A stretch of DNA of 64,000 nt from Clostridiales bacterium (lineage in GTDB: Bacteria > Bacillota > Clostridia > Oscillospirales > Acutalibacteraceae): contig DUNU01000020.1 in NCBI GenBank assembly GCA_012839185.1, forward strand, positions 1-64,000. The letters run 5' to 3'. Below the pieces are notes generated by a model. The model saw only the letters and a list, made by a program, of their open reading frames with translations. It was not told the DNA's origin and did no database searches. Below are positions 38,919-47,506 of the stretch, one piece after another. Position 1 is the stretch's first letter; every line of letters begins with the position of its first letter. Both the position numbers and the translations under genes were made by a program.

Positions 38919-40199
38919 ATGAATATTGAAGGAATTAAGAAGGCATTGGCTGCGGGAGATTTGGATGCAAATTTAGCCCGCGTCTATGTCACGGAAGAAG
39001 CCGTAAAGGCACAGCGGGAACGTTATATTTCGGTTGTTGAAGATTTTGCCGGAATGTATGAAGATGGTGAGATTAGTCTCTTTTCTTCTCCGGGACGTAC
39101 TGAAGTTTGCGGTAATCACACCGACCACAACCACGGCAAAGTTTTGGCTGCTGCCGTAAATCTTGATGTTATCGCCGCCTGTGCAAAGACGGATAATAAC
39201 ATTATTCAGATTAAAAGCCGTGGTTTTGCAAAGACCGATAAAATTTCTTTGGGCAACCTCATTCCCGTTGCCAGTGAGGTCGGACACAGTGCATCGCTTA
39301 TTCGCGGTGTTGCCGCAAGATTTAAGCAGTTGGGCTACAATATCGGTGGTTTCAATGCTGCCACAACATCTGATGTTTTAAGCGGTTCGGGACTTTCCTC
39401 TTCCGCCGCTTTTGAGGTTTTGGTAGCAACAATTCTCAATTATCTTTACAACGACGGCAAGGTTTCTCCCGTCGAGATTGCTCAAATTGCTCAGTATTCC
39501 GAAAATATCTTTTTCGGTAAGCCCTGCGGTTTAATGGATCAGATGGCTTGTTCTGTCGGCGGTTTTGTTAAGATTGATTTTGAAGACCCCGCAAATCCTA
39601 TCATCGAGCCGATTGATTTTAAGCTTGCTGAACACAATCATTCTCTTTGTATTGTTGATACAAGAGCAGGTCATGCGGAATTGACTGAGGAATATGCATC
39701 AATTCGTGAGGATATGGAAAGTGTCGCTCAAAATCTCGGCGGCGAGTGTCTTCGTCAGGTCGATGAAGAAAAATTTATTGCAAATATCGCCATGCTTCGC
39801 CAAAAGACAAGCGACAAGGCAATTCTTCGTGCAATGCATTTCTACGCTGAAAACAGGAGAGTGGATAAATGTGCCGAGTATCTTCGTGCCGGTGATATTG
39901 AAGGTTTTAAGGCAACCATTCTTTCTTCCGGTGCGTCTTCTTATCAGTACAACCAGAATGTAAACTCTGCAATAATGGGCAAGTCGCAACCGGTCGGTCT
40001 GGCTCTTTGCATTTCTCAGAGCATTCTTGAGAACAAAGGTGCGTGGCGTGTTCACGGCGGTGGTTTTGCAGGCACAATTCAGGCATTTGTACCGGATGAT
40101 TTGCTTACAAACTATAAAAATGCGATAGAAAGTGTTTTCGGAGAAAACGCAACCTATGTATTACAGATTCGTTCAGCAGGCGGTGCTCAGATAGTATGA
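38919..40199 (+). CDS. galK: Galactokinase (GHMP kinase family)
   Basis: Phosphorylates galactose at C1 in the Leloir pathway. The 426-residue protein has the sugar-binding motif GRTEVCGNHTDHNHG, the ATP-binding GSGLSSSAAFE, and the third GHMP motif HGGGFAGTIQAF. It is slightly longer than E. coli GalK because of a ~45-residue N-terminal extension. galT and galE are not in the window. Its stop overlaps the recJ start by four bases (ATGA). Confidence 0.9.
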   Translation: MNIEGIKKALAAGDLDANLARVYVTEEAVKAQRERYISVVEDFAGMYEDGEISLFSSPGRTEVCGNHTDHNHGKVLAAAVNLDVIAACAKTDNNIIQIKSRGFAKTDKISLGNLIPVASEVGHSASLIRGVAARFKQLGYNIGGFNAATTSDVLSGSGLSSSAAFEVLVATILNYLYNDGKVSPVEIAQIAQYSENIFFGKPCGLMDQMACSVGGFVKIDFEDPANPIIEPIDFKLAEHNHSLCIVDTRAGHAELTEEYASIREDMESVAQNLGGECLRQVDEEKFIANIAMLRQKTSDKAILRAMHFYAENRRVDKCAEYLRAGDIEGFKATILSSGASSYQYNQNVNSAIMGKSQPVGLALCISQSILENKGAWRVHGGGFAGTIQAFVPDDLLTNYKNAIESVFGENATYVLQIRSAGGAQIV

Positions 40200-42241
40200 A
40201 CCGCAAAAAATGGAATGTCCGAAAAATAAATAAAGAGCGGTCAATTTCATTAGCACGGGAAGCCGGTATACCCGCCATGGCGGCACTTATACTTGAAGCA
40301 CGAGGTTATGACACGGCATCACAAATCAGTGACTTTTTTGATACGGATGTTGCTCTTTCCGACCCTTTTGAAATCAAAGATATGGAAAAGGGTGCGTTGA
40401 GAGTTCAGAAAGCCATTGACAATTTTGAAAAAATATGTGTATACGGAGACTATGACTGTGACGGACTGACTGCCACCGCAATGTTGTATACTTATCTGGA
40501 ATTAAACGGTGCGGATGTCATTTACTTTGTTCCTTCCCGCTTGACAGATGGATATGGTCTTAATGCCAACGCAGTAAAGACATTGAAAGACAATGGTGTT
40601 GATTTGATAATTACCGTTGATAACGGTATTTCAGCGATTGAAGAGGCAAAACTCATTAAAGAATTGGGTATGGATATGGTTATAACAGACCATCATAAAC
40701 CCTCTGATGTTTTACCCGAATGTGAGGCAATTATTGATCCACACAGGGAAGACGACAGCAGTGTTTTCAAGGAGTTTGCCGGTGTAGGTGTTACATTCAA
40801 ATTCATCTGTGCTTTGGATTATATGTTGTCGGGAGACATGGATCCTGAAATGATATTGGATCAATATTCCGATTTGATTGCTTTGGGAACCGTTGCCGAT
40901 TTGGTTCCGCTTGTGGGCGAAAATCGTCTGCTTGTAAAACGTGGTCTTCAAATGATAAACGAAGAACCCCGACCGGCATTTTCAGTTCTTGCACGTGCCG
41001 CAGGGCTGGAAGGGAAAATTACTTCCGAAAGATTAAGCTATTACGTAGCTCCTCGCGTAAATGCTGCGGGACGCATGGGACAGGTTGAAACCGCACTGAT
41101 GCTGCTCTTGTCCGATTATGAGGACGAGGCAATGACTTTTGCCGAGCAGCTTCTTAAATATAACGAAGAAAGACAGAAAGCGGAAGCTGATATATGCTTG
41201 GAAATCGCCGAGCAGTTAAAAGAAAAACCGGAATTATTGCACCATCGGGCATTGGTGTTCTCAGGCAAGGACTGGCACACGGGAGTTTTGGGAATAGTCG
41301 CATCCCGTATCGTCGAAAAATACGGCAAACCCACGATTATTCTTTCCGAACAGGAAGACGGTATTGCTCACGGTTCTGCTCGCAGTATTGAAGGTTTTTC
41401 AATATTTGATGCACTTTCAAGTTGCAGTGACTTGTTCGTCCATTTCGGCGGACACACTCTGGCGGCGGGACTTGGGCTTAATGTCGATGACATTGAAATT
41501 TTTCGTCATCGCATAAATGAATATGCTTTGTCGGTGCCGATGGTTGTCAATACCCTCGATATTGAAGTTAGGCTTTTGCCGACAAATCTGACGCTTGATT
41601 TTGTTGACCTCTTGTCCGAATTTGAGCCTTTCGGCAACTCAAATCCGCAACCGATATTCGGGTTGTTCAATATGACCGTCAAAAGCGTAAAAGCTATCGG
41701 CAGAGGTAAACATATCCGACTTGACTTGATGCGTGACGGAAGGATTGTCACGGCAGTAAAGTTTAATATGACTTTGCAGGAATTCCCGTTCAATGTCGGT
41801 GAAACCGTCGATTTTGCCGTAAAAATAACGGAAAATGTTTATAACGGTACGCGAAATGTATCAGTGCAGATTGTTGATATGCGTCCGTCCGGACAGGATG
41901 AAGAATTGCTATTTGATTCGCTGATGAAATATCAGGATGTCTATAATTTCGACATTCTCCCCGAACATATTTTATCCGTATGTCCCGACAGGGCAATGAT
42001 TTCGGCTGTATATATGTTCATCCGCGACATAAAGGAATTTTCACATTCTGCGGAAATATTGACTCTCCGGCTGGGATTTTCTCCCGATAAAGTCGGCTCG
42101 GTTCAGATATCTCTTGATGCACTTTGCGAACTCGGACTTATAAAAAAGAATTCAGATACCTATGAATATATCGCGATAAACAACAAAGTCAATCTGACCG
42201 ATTCAAAAATACTTCAGAAACTCCGATATAAAGATATATAA
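40196..42241 (+). CDS. recJ: Single-stranded-DNA exonuclease RecJ
   Basis: 5'-3' exonuclease acting in recombination and mismatch or base excision repair. The 681-residue protein has the DHH-family motifs YGDYDCDGLTATA, DNGISAIEEA and DHHKPSD, the DHHA1 motif GGHTLAAGLGL, and an OB-fold region after it. The C-terminal ~110 residues form an extra domain common in Firmicutes RecJ. It overlaps galK by four bases and is followed by relA after 17 bases. Confidence 0.95.
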   Translation: MNRKKWNVRKINKERSISLAREAGIPAMAALILEARGYDTASQISDFFDTDVALSDPFEIKDMEKGALRVQKAIDNFEKICVYGDYDCDGLTATAMLYTYLELNGADVIYFVPSRLTDGYGLNANAVKTLKDNGVDLIITVDNGISAIEEAKLIKELGMDMVITDHHKPSDVLPECEAIIDPHREDDSSVFKEFAGVGVTFKFICALDYMLSGDMDPEMILDQYSDLIALGTVADLVPLVGENRLLVKRGLQMINEEPRPAFSVLARAAGLEGKITSERLSYYVAPRVNAAGRMGQVETALMLLLSDYEDEAMTFAEQLLKYNEERQKAEADICLEIAEQLKEKPELLHHRALVFSGKDWHTGVLGIVASRIVEKYGKPTIILSEQEDGIAHGSARSIEGFSIFDALSSCSDLFVHFGGHTLAAGLGLNVDDIEIFRHRINEYALSVPMVVNTLDIEVRLLPTNLTLDFVDLLSEFEPFGNSNPQPIFGLFNMTVKSVKAIGRGKHIRLDLMRDGRIVTAVKFNMTLQEFPFNVGETVDFAVKITENVYNGTRNVSVQIVDMRPSGQDEELLFDSLMKYQDVYNFDILPEHILSVCPDRAMISAVYMFIRDIKEFSHSAEILTLRLGFSPDKVGSVQISLDALCELGLIKKNSDTYEYIAINNKVNLTDSKILQKLRYKDI

Positions 42242-42258
42242 CGAAAGGCGGTGAGGAT

Positions 42259-44457
42259 ATGCACGGCGAAGAGAAGATTATACCGTATTATACCGAATTA
42301 CGCACCAAACTTGCGGAAAATTTTAAGCCTGAGGAAATCCTTGAGATAGACAAGGCTTATGACATTGCGAAAAAAGCACATGACGAACAGATGAGAAAAT
42401 CAGGCGAGCCGTATATTATCCATCCGCTTGCCGTTGCTAATATTCTTCTCGATTTGGGGATATATGAAAAAGAGTGTATTCAGGCTGCTCTTTTGCACGA
42501 TGTCGTAGAAGATACCATATTGACGCTTGAAGAACTTAAAGAAAAATTCGGCGAAGAAGTTGAAATGTTAGTTGACGGGGTTACGAAACTCGGTCGATAT
42601 GAGTTTTCATCTTCCGAAGAACAGGAAGCGGAGAATATCCGAAAAATGTTCATTGCCATGTCGAAGGACGTAAGAATTATTGTTATCAAACTTGCCGACC
42701 GCCTTCATAATATGCGTACACTTAAATTCCAGACGGAAGAAAAACAACGCATCAAAGCCAAAGAAACGCTTGATATTTACGCTCCCATCGCTCACCGTCT
42801 TGGTATTCGTCCCATTAAAGAGGAGCTTGAAGACCTTGCAATTCGCACTTTGGATCCGGTTGCATATCGTGAGATAAGCGAAAAATTGGATGAGCAGAGC
42901 GTCAAAGGTACAGAGTTTTTGAACAAGATTAAGGACAGGATTTATGAAGCCGTGTTCCCCGATTGCAATGAAGTCAGGGTTGAGGGCAGAATAAAATCCG
43001 TTCACGGAATATATCGCAAGATGTATATGCAAAACAAGAGTTTTGAACAGATTTATGATATATATGCCGTAAGAATAATTGTTCAGACATTAAGAGAATG
43101 TTGGAATGCGTTAGGTTGTGTCCACGACTTGTTTACTCCCGTAAACGAAAGATTCAAGGATTATACTTCAAATCCAAAAGCAAACGGCTACCAGTCAATT
43201 CACACCACCGTTGTCGGTTCGGACGGTATAAAATTTGAAGTTCAGATTCGTACCGAGGAGATGCACAGAACTGCCGAATACGGTATCGCCGCACATTGGA
43301 AATACAAATCCGGTCAGCGTAGCGGTAAATTCAGCCAAAAATTCAATGATTGGGCAAGACAGACGGCGGATATTCTTCAGGATACCGATGACAGAAATGA
43401 AGTTTTGTCCTCAATCCGCAGTGATATTGCCCCCGAAGAAGTTTATGCCGTTACACCGAAAGGTAAGGCGATTGGTCTGCCGCAAGGCTCAACCGTAATT
43501 GACTTTGCTTACGCGGTTCATACCGATGTCGGCAACAAGATGGTCGGTGCAAAGGTTGACGGCAGGATAGTTCAGATTAACTATATATTGAAAAACGGTG
43601 AAGTTGTGGAGATTCTCACATCTTCATCTCCGGATAAAGGTCCTTCCCGCGACTGGCTGAATATAGTCCGCACAAGTTCCGCAAAACAAAAAATACGAAA
43701 CTGGTTCAAGCGTGAACGCAGGGAAGAAAATATCATCGAAGGCAAGGCACGTATCGGCAGCGAAATGCGACGCAATTCGATGACTTTCCTGACAGAAGAA
43801 ATAAAGAACACCTTTATGCTTGGAATTGCAGAGAAATATGACTGCACAACACTCGATGATTTCTATGCAAAAATCGGTTACGGCGGTATTATTCTCACAA
43901 AAGCGGTAAACCGTATCAACGATGAATACAACAAGCAGTTTAAGAAACCGGATACAGGCTCAAAAGAGCCGGTATTTGCCGTCACTCCCAAGCAAAGCAG
44001 CGGAAACAGCGTTATTGTTGACGGAATTGAAAACTGTCTGTATAAATTATCCCGTTGCTGTAATCCCATCCCCGGCGACAATATTATCGGTTATATCACA
44101 CGCGGATTTGGTGTTTCTATTCATAAACGCGACTGCTCAAATGTTCCCGTATCCATTGAAGATGCCAACGAGCCGGAACGCTGGCGAAAGGCACATTGGG
44201 GCAATATCAGCTTGGGTGAGGATTTCACAAGCTCAATTGTTGTTCGCTGTGTTGACAGAATGGGTATCCTTGCGGATGTTACGACTTTACTTGCTCAGAT
44301 GCACGTTATGGTGCATGGTTTGCATACGGTAGGTCGTGGCGACGATTATGACATTGTTATCAATCTGACGGTCAATTCGGTTGAGCATCTTAAATATGTT
44401 ATGAAAAAACTCGGCGATGTTCATGGTGTAATCATGGTCAGCCGTGCCAGTGCATAA
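42259..44457 (+). CDS. relA: Bifunctional (p)ppGpp synthetase/hydrolase
   Basis: Makes and degrades the stringent-response alarmone. The N-terminal HD hydrolase domain keeps HDVVEDT, so hydrolysis should be active. The synthetase domain (YDIYAVRIIV...EVQIRTEEMHRTAEYG) follows, then TGS (VYAVTPKGKAIGLPQGST), a Cys-containing zinc-finger/RIS region (CCNPIPGD), and a C-terminal ACT domain. At 732 residues it is a full-length Rel of the Firmicutes type. The order recJ-relA is common in this phylum. Confidence 0.97.
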   Translation: MHGEEKIIPYYTELRTKLAENFKPEEILEIDKAYDIAKKAHDEQMRKSGEPYIIHPLAVANILLDLGIYEKECIQAALLHDVVEDTILTLEELKEKFGEEVEMLVDGVTKLGRYEFSSSEEQEAENIRKMFIAMSKDVRIIVIKLADRLHNMRTLKFQTEEKQRIKAKETLDIYAPIAHRLGIRPIKEELEDLAIRTLDPVAYREISEKLDEQSVKGTEFLNKIKDRIYEAVFPDCNEVRVEGRIKSVHGIYRKMYMQNKSFEQIYDIYAVRIIVQTLRECWNALGCVHDLFTPVNERFKDYTSNPKANGYQSIHTTVVGSDGIKFEVQIRTEEMHRTAEYGIAAHWKYKSGQRSGKFSQKFNDWARQTADILQDTDDRNEVLSSIRSDIAPEEVYAVTPKGKAIGLPQGSTVIDFAYAVHTDVGNKMVGAKVDGRIVQINYILKNGEVVEILTSSSPDKGPSRDWLNIVRTSSAKQKIRNWFKRERREENIIEGKARIGSEMRRNSMTFLTEEIKNTFMLGIAEKYDCTTLDDFYAKIGYGGIILTKAVNRINDEYNKQFKKPDTGSKEPVFAVTPKQSSGNSVIVDGIENCLYKLSRCCNPIPGDNIIGYITRGFGVSIHKRDCSNVPVSIEDANEPERWRKAHWGNISLGEDFTSSIVVRCVDRMGILADVTTLLAQMHVMVHGLHTVGRGDDYDIVINLTVNSVEHLKYVMKKLGDVHGVIMVSRASA

Positions 44458-44487
44458 CCAAGCATATAACCAAAAGATAAAAAACAT

Positions 44488-44515
44488 AAGCAAGGCTGAA
44501 AACCTTGCTTTTTTG
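44488..44515 (+). terminator. Terminator after relA
   Basis: AAGCAAGG (44488-44495) pairs with CCTTGCTT (44503-44510), followed by T residues. Confidence 0.92.
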
Positions 44516-44599
44516 TTATTTTTCAGTTGAAAAAATTTCCCTCGTGAGGTTATTTGAAAACTTCTTAACAAAATAATAACGTAATTATATAAAAAACAG

Positions 44600-44628
44600 T
44601 TGACTTTTAAGTGAAAAAATGATATATT
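44600..44628 (+). promoter_or_regulatory. Promoter of the LRR-dockerin gene
   Basis: TTGACT (44600-44605) and TATATT (44623-44628) with a 17-base spacer ending AATGA, 40 bases before the start codon. Confidence 0.7.
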
Positions 44629-44668
44629 CAAATCAGATGAACACAGTAGTATATCAAAGGAGAATATC

Positions 44669-46855
44669 ATGAAAAAATTTCTTTCAATGCTTATGGTGCT
44701 TGCAATGCTTTTAACTGCAATGCCGTTTGTCCTGACTGCAACTGCCGATATGTTTGAAACCGACGGTTATTTGAGTTATGCCGTAATTGAAGACAAAGTC
44801 ATAATCGCCGATTGTGATACTGCCATTGCCGGCAAGTTAGAGATTCCCGAAATTCTGGGCGGTTATCCGGTAAATGAAATCGGTGATTCTGCATTTCGGG
44901 ATTGCAAAGACCTGACCGAAATTGTAATTCCGGAATCCGTGACGGGAATTGCTTATGGTGCGTTTTATGAATGTATAGGTTTAACAAAAATCACTATCCC
45001 GCTTTCCGTATCTAATATCGGTGACGATGCGTTTTATAGTTGTTACTATCTGTCAGATGTTTATTACACGGGAACAAAAGAGGAATGGTATGAAAAAAAT
45101 CTGTATGATTTCGATCCGATGGTAACTATGCATTTCGGCGATGACCTCATCGACGGTTATTTGACCTATGAACTGGCGGATGGGAAAACAGTAATAACCG
45201 ATTGCGATTCGGCTGTCAGCGGAGAGTTCGAAATTCCCGAAATTCTGGGCGGTTATCCCGTAACGGAAATTGCGACCGGTGCGTTTGGCAATTGTACAAA
45301 ACTGACTAAAATCACTATTCCGGATACCGTAGAAGTAATAGGAGAAGATGCTTTTGCAGGCTGTACGGGCTTAACGAAAGCCAATATTCCTGATAATGTA
45401 ACGGTAATTATGACGTATGCGTTTTTTAATTGTTCTGCTTTAACCGAAATTACAATTCCGCCTGCCGTAAAAGAAATTATGGAGTATGCATTTTGCAGTT
45501 GTTCGGCATTACACGAACTTTCAATTCCCGCTTCGGTTGAATCTATCGACAGCAGAGCGTTTTACGGCTGTTCGGGACTTGAAACCATTACGGTTGACGA
45601 GAAGAATGAAACTTATTATTCTTCGGGAAACTGTCTTATTGAAAGAGAATCAGGCAGGCTGATAAGAGGTTGCACAACAAGTGTTATACCTGATAGTGTA
45701 AGGGAACTTGCAGAGTATGCATTTGCCGACTGTTTCTATTTAACCGACCTTAGAATTCCCGCTTCGGTTGAATCTATCGACAATTCTTCGTTTTTCAGCT
45801 GTTCGGGACTTGAAACCATTACGGTTGACGAGAAGAACGATGCTTATTATTCTTCGGATAATTGTCTGATTGAAAGAGAATCGGACAGACTGATAAGAGG
45901 TTGCAAAAACAGCGTTATACCGGATTGTGTAAAAATAATCGGAAATTCTGCGTTTTCAAATTGTGCCGAGCTGACTGAAATAACCATACCCGAAGGCGTA
46001 ACGGAAATCTGGCAGTTCGCGTTTGCGGGGTGTGAGGGCTTGACCGAAATTAAAATCCCCGATACCGTGAAAGAACTTGAAAGATATGTATTTTTCGGTT
46101 GTATAGGCTTGACAAAAATCATCTTGTCGAATTCTGTAACGAAAATCGGAGAGTCAACCTTTGACGGTTGTACGAGTCTGACCGAAATCACAATCCCGAA
46201 TTCCGTGACGGAAATTTCGGAGTACGCGTTTTTCGAATGTACGAGCCTTGAATCAATCGTTATTCCGGCATCCGTAACCTCGATTCATGAAAGTGCTTTT
46301 GAAGGAAGTCCGGCTCTGACCGATGTTTATTACACCGGAACACAAGAGGACTGGGAGAGCAAGCAACTTTTCGCTTTTGATGTTGAGAAAGTAAAACTCC
46401 ATTTTGATTATATTCCCGTTGAGAAACCCGACCTAAACAATCTTCCCGTCAAGGTAACGGAAGATAAGACGCATATTAACATTGCAAAGGGCTTGACCGT
46501 TGAGCAGACGAAAGAAACATTTAAGGAATTTATCGTCAATATCCTCGATATAAACGGCAATAAACTTAAAGATGATGTTGCAATCGGTACGGGGACAGTT
46601 ATAGAAATATATAATGGCGAAAAACTTGTTGAGAAAAAAGTTGTTGTGTTCAAGGGAGATATAAACGGCGACGGGCAAGTAAAAACCACCGACGCACGAA
46701 ACGCATTAAGAGGTGCTTTAGGGCTTGATAATTTAAGTGATGCTCAAATCCTCGCCGCCGATGTAAACAATGACGGCACTCTCAAAGCAACTGACGCAAG
46801 ATCTATTCTTAGAGGTGCAATGGGACTTGACGATACAGCCGCTTGGCTCGGTTAA
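44669..46855 (+). CDS. Exported BspA-like leucine-rich-repeat protein with C-terminal dockerin
   Basis: A 728-residue protein. It has a signal peptide (about 1-27), then some 15 LRR_5-type repeats of the pattern AFxxCxxLTEITIPxSVTEI (about 50-570), then a ~65-residue beta domain, then a dockerin type-I module (two EF-like loops, GDINGDGQVKTTDA and ADVNNDGTLKATDA) at the C-terminus. LRR_5 proteins usually mediate binding to surfaces or host and plant polymers; the dockerin would fix this one to a cohesin scaffold. A ~190-bp segment is duplicated inside the gene. SD AAAGGAG. It has its own promoter and terminator. Confidence 0.92.
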   Translation: MKKFLSMLMVLAMLLTAMPFVLTATADMFETDGYLSYAVIEDKVIIADCDTAIAGKLEIPEILGGYPVNEIGDSAFRDCKDLTEIVIPESVTGIAYGAFYECIGLTKITIPLSVSNIGDDAFYSCYYLSDVYYTGTKEEWYEKNLYDFDPMVTMHFGDDLIDGYLTYELADGKTVITDCDSAVSGEFEIPEILGGYPVTEIATGAFGNCTKLTKITIPDTVEVIGEDAFAGCTGLTKANIPDNVTVIMTYAFFNCSALTEITIPPAVKEIMEYAFCSCSALHELSIPASVESIDSRAFYGCSGLETITVDEKNETYYSSGNCLIERESGRLIRGCTTSVIPDSVRELAEYAFADCFYLTDLRIPASVESIDNSSFFSCSGLETITVDEKNDAYYSSDNCLIERESDRLIRGCKNSVIPDCVKIIGNSAFSNCAELTEITIPEGVTEIWQFAFAGCEGLTEIKIPDTVKELERYVFFGCIGLTKIILSNSVTKIGESTFDGCTSLTEITIPNSVTEISEYAFFECTSLESIVIPASVTSIHESAFEGSPALTDVYYTGTQEDWESKQLFAFDVEKVKLHFDYIPVEKPDLNNLPVKVTEDKTHINIAKGLTVEQTKETFKEFIVNILDINGNKLKDDVAIGTGTVIEIYNGEKLVEKKVVVFKGDINGDGQVKTTDARNALRGALGLDNLSDAQILAADVNNDGTLKATDARSILRGAMGLDDTAAWLG
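45523..45940 (+). repeat. Intragenic tandem duplication in the LRR-dockerin gene
   Basis: The segments beginning at 45523 and 45754 (offset 231 bases, 77 codons) match closely over about 187 bases, including silent positions. Both encode SGLETITVDEKN followed by CLIERES and RLIRGC. The high DNA identity points to a recent duplication or ongoing conversion. Confidence 0.85.
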
Positions 46856-46909
46856 AACAAGTTGTTTTTCTGAAAATATACACTTAATTAGTAAACATTC
46901 GGCTCGGCT

Positions 46910-46947
46910 AACAAAACAAACAGCTCCTTCTGGGGCTGTTTTGTTAT
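46910..46947 (+). terminator. Terminator after the LRR-dockerin gene
   Basis: CAGCTCC (46921-46927) pairs with GGGGCTG (46932-46938) over a TTCT loop. Flanking A-rich and T-rich runs extend the stem and supply the T tract. Confidence 0.85.
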
Positions 46948-47030
46948 TGCGGCAGGGAGTGACAGGATGAGTTTCCCATCCGCCGTTTTTCTTGAACGTT
47001 TTAATAACTTTTGAATCTATGCTGATTTAT

Positions 47031-47250
47031 TGTTCCCAAACGATACCATAATAGTTCCCAAACGATACCATAATAGTTCCCAAATGATACAATAATAGTT
47101 CCCAAATGATACCATAATAGTTCCCAAATGATACTATAATAGTTCCCAAATGATACCATAATAGTTCCCAAATGATACCATAATAGTTTCCAAACGATAC
47201 TAAAATAGTTCCCAAATGATACCATTATAGTTTCCAAACGAAACACAAGT
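47031..47250. repeat. Array of ten 22-bp tandem repeats
   Basis: Ten direct 22-base units, consensus AGTTCCCAAATGATACCATA plus AT, run without spacers from 47031. Units 1-9 differ by one to four bases and the tenth is degenerate. It lies in a 651-base stretch (46856-47506) that holds no gene. Repeats that are not a multiple of three shift frame at every unit, so the array is unlikely to be coding. Function unknown: possible protein-binding array or neutral microsatellite-like repeat. Confidence 0.95.
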
Positions 47251-47299
47251 AATACTAAGGAGTAATACTAAGGAATCATACTTAGGAATCATATTTATC
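47248..47299. repeat. Four 13-bp tandem repeats next to the 22-bp array
   Basis: AGTAATACTAAGG occurs twice exactly (47248-47260, 47261-47273), followed by two diverged copies, AATCATACTTAGG (47274-47286) and AATCATATTTATC (47287-47299). Confidence 0.85.
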
Positions 47300-47397
47300 A
47301 ACCATACTACCAAAAATTATAAATTTTTGTTTTAGGGGAGGGACGGAAAGGAGAAGATGAAATTAAATTGCATTGAAAAATATTTTGTGAAACCTAC

Positions 47398-47426
47398 TTG
47401 ACAGGATTCTCAACTTGTGATACAAT
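47398..47426 (+). promoter_or_regulatory. Orphan plus-strand promoter facing a minus-strand gene
   Basis: TTGACA (47398-47403) and TACAAT (47421-47426) with a 17-base spacer ending TTGTGA, as good as the promoters of real genes here. No plus-strand gene follows. The predicted transcript would begin near 47433 and meet a hairpin at 47451-47481. Confidence 0.6.
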
Positions 47427-47450
47427 ATGTCTGTGAAAGTAAGTTACATA

Positions 47451-47481
47451 AAGGAAGCCGAAACTTAATTCCGACTTCCTT
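47451..47481. terminator. Hairpin between the repeat array and the fusion ligase gene
   Basis: AAGGAAG (47451-47457) pairs with CTTCCTT (47475-47481). It lies 26 bases past the stop of the minus-strand fusion gene and is likely its terminator, though its T tract is weak on both strands. Confidence 0.55.
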
Positions 47482-47506
47482 ATGATTTGAAATAATTTTA
47501 ACAAGA

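Noticed and set aside
47001..47246. Minus-strand open frames of 81 and 62 residues through the repeat array, with repeated YHLGTI/SFGNYY units.
   Set aside because: They are translations of the 22-bp tandem repeat, which is open in more than one frame. There is no SD, and the repeat length is not a multiple of three.
47031..47250. Possible CRISPR array.
   Set aside because: Units are contiguous with no unique spacers, and no cas gene is in the window.
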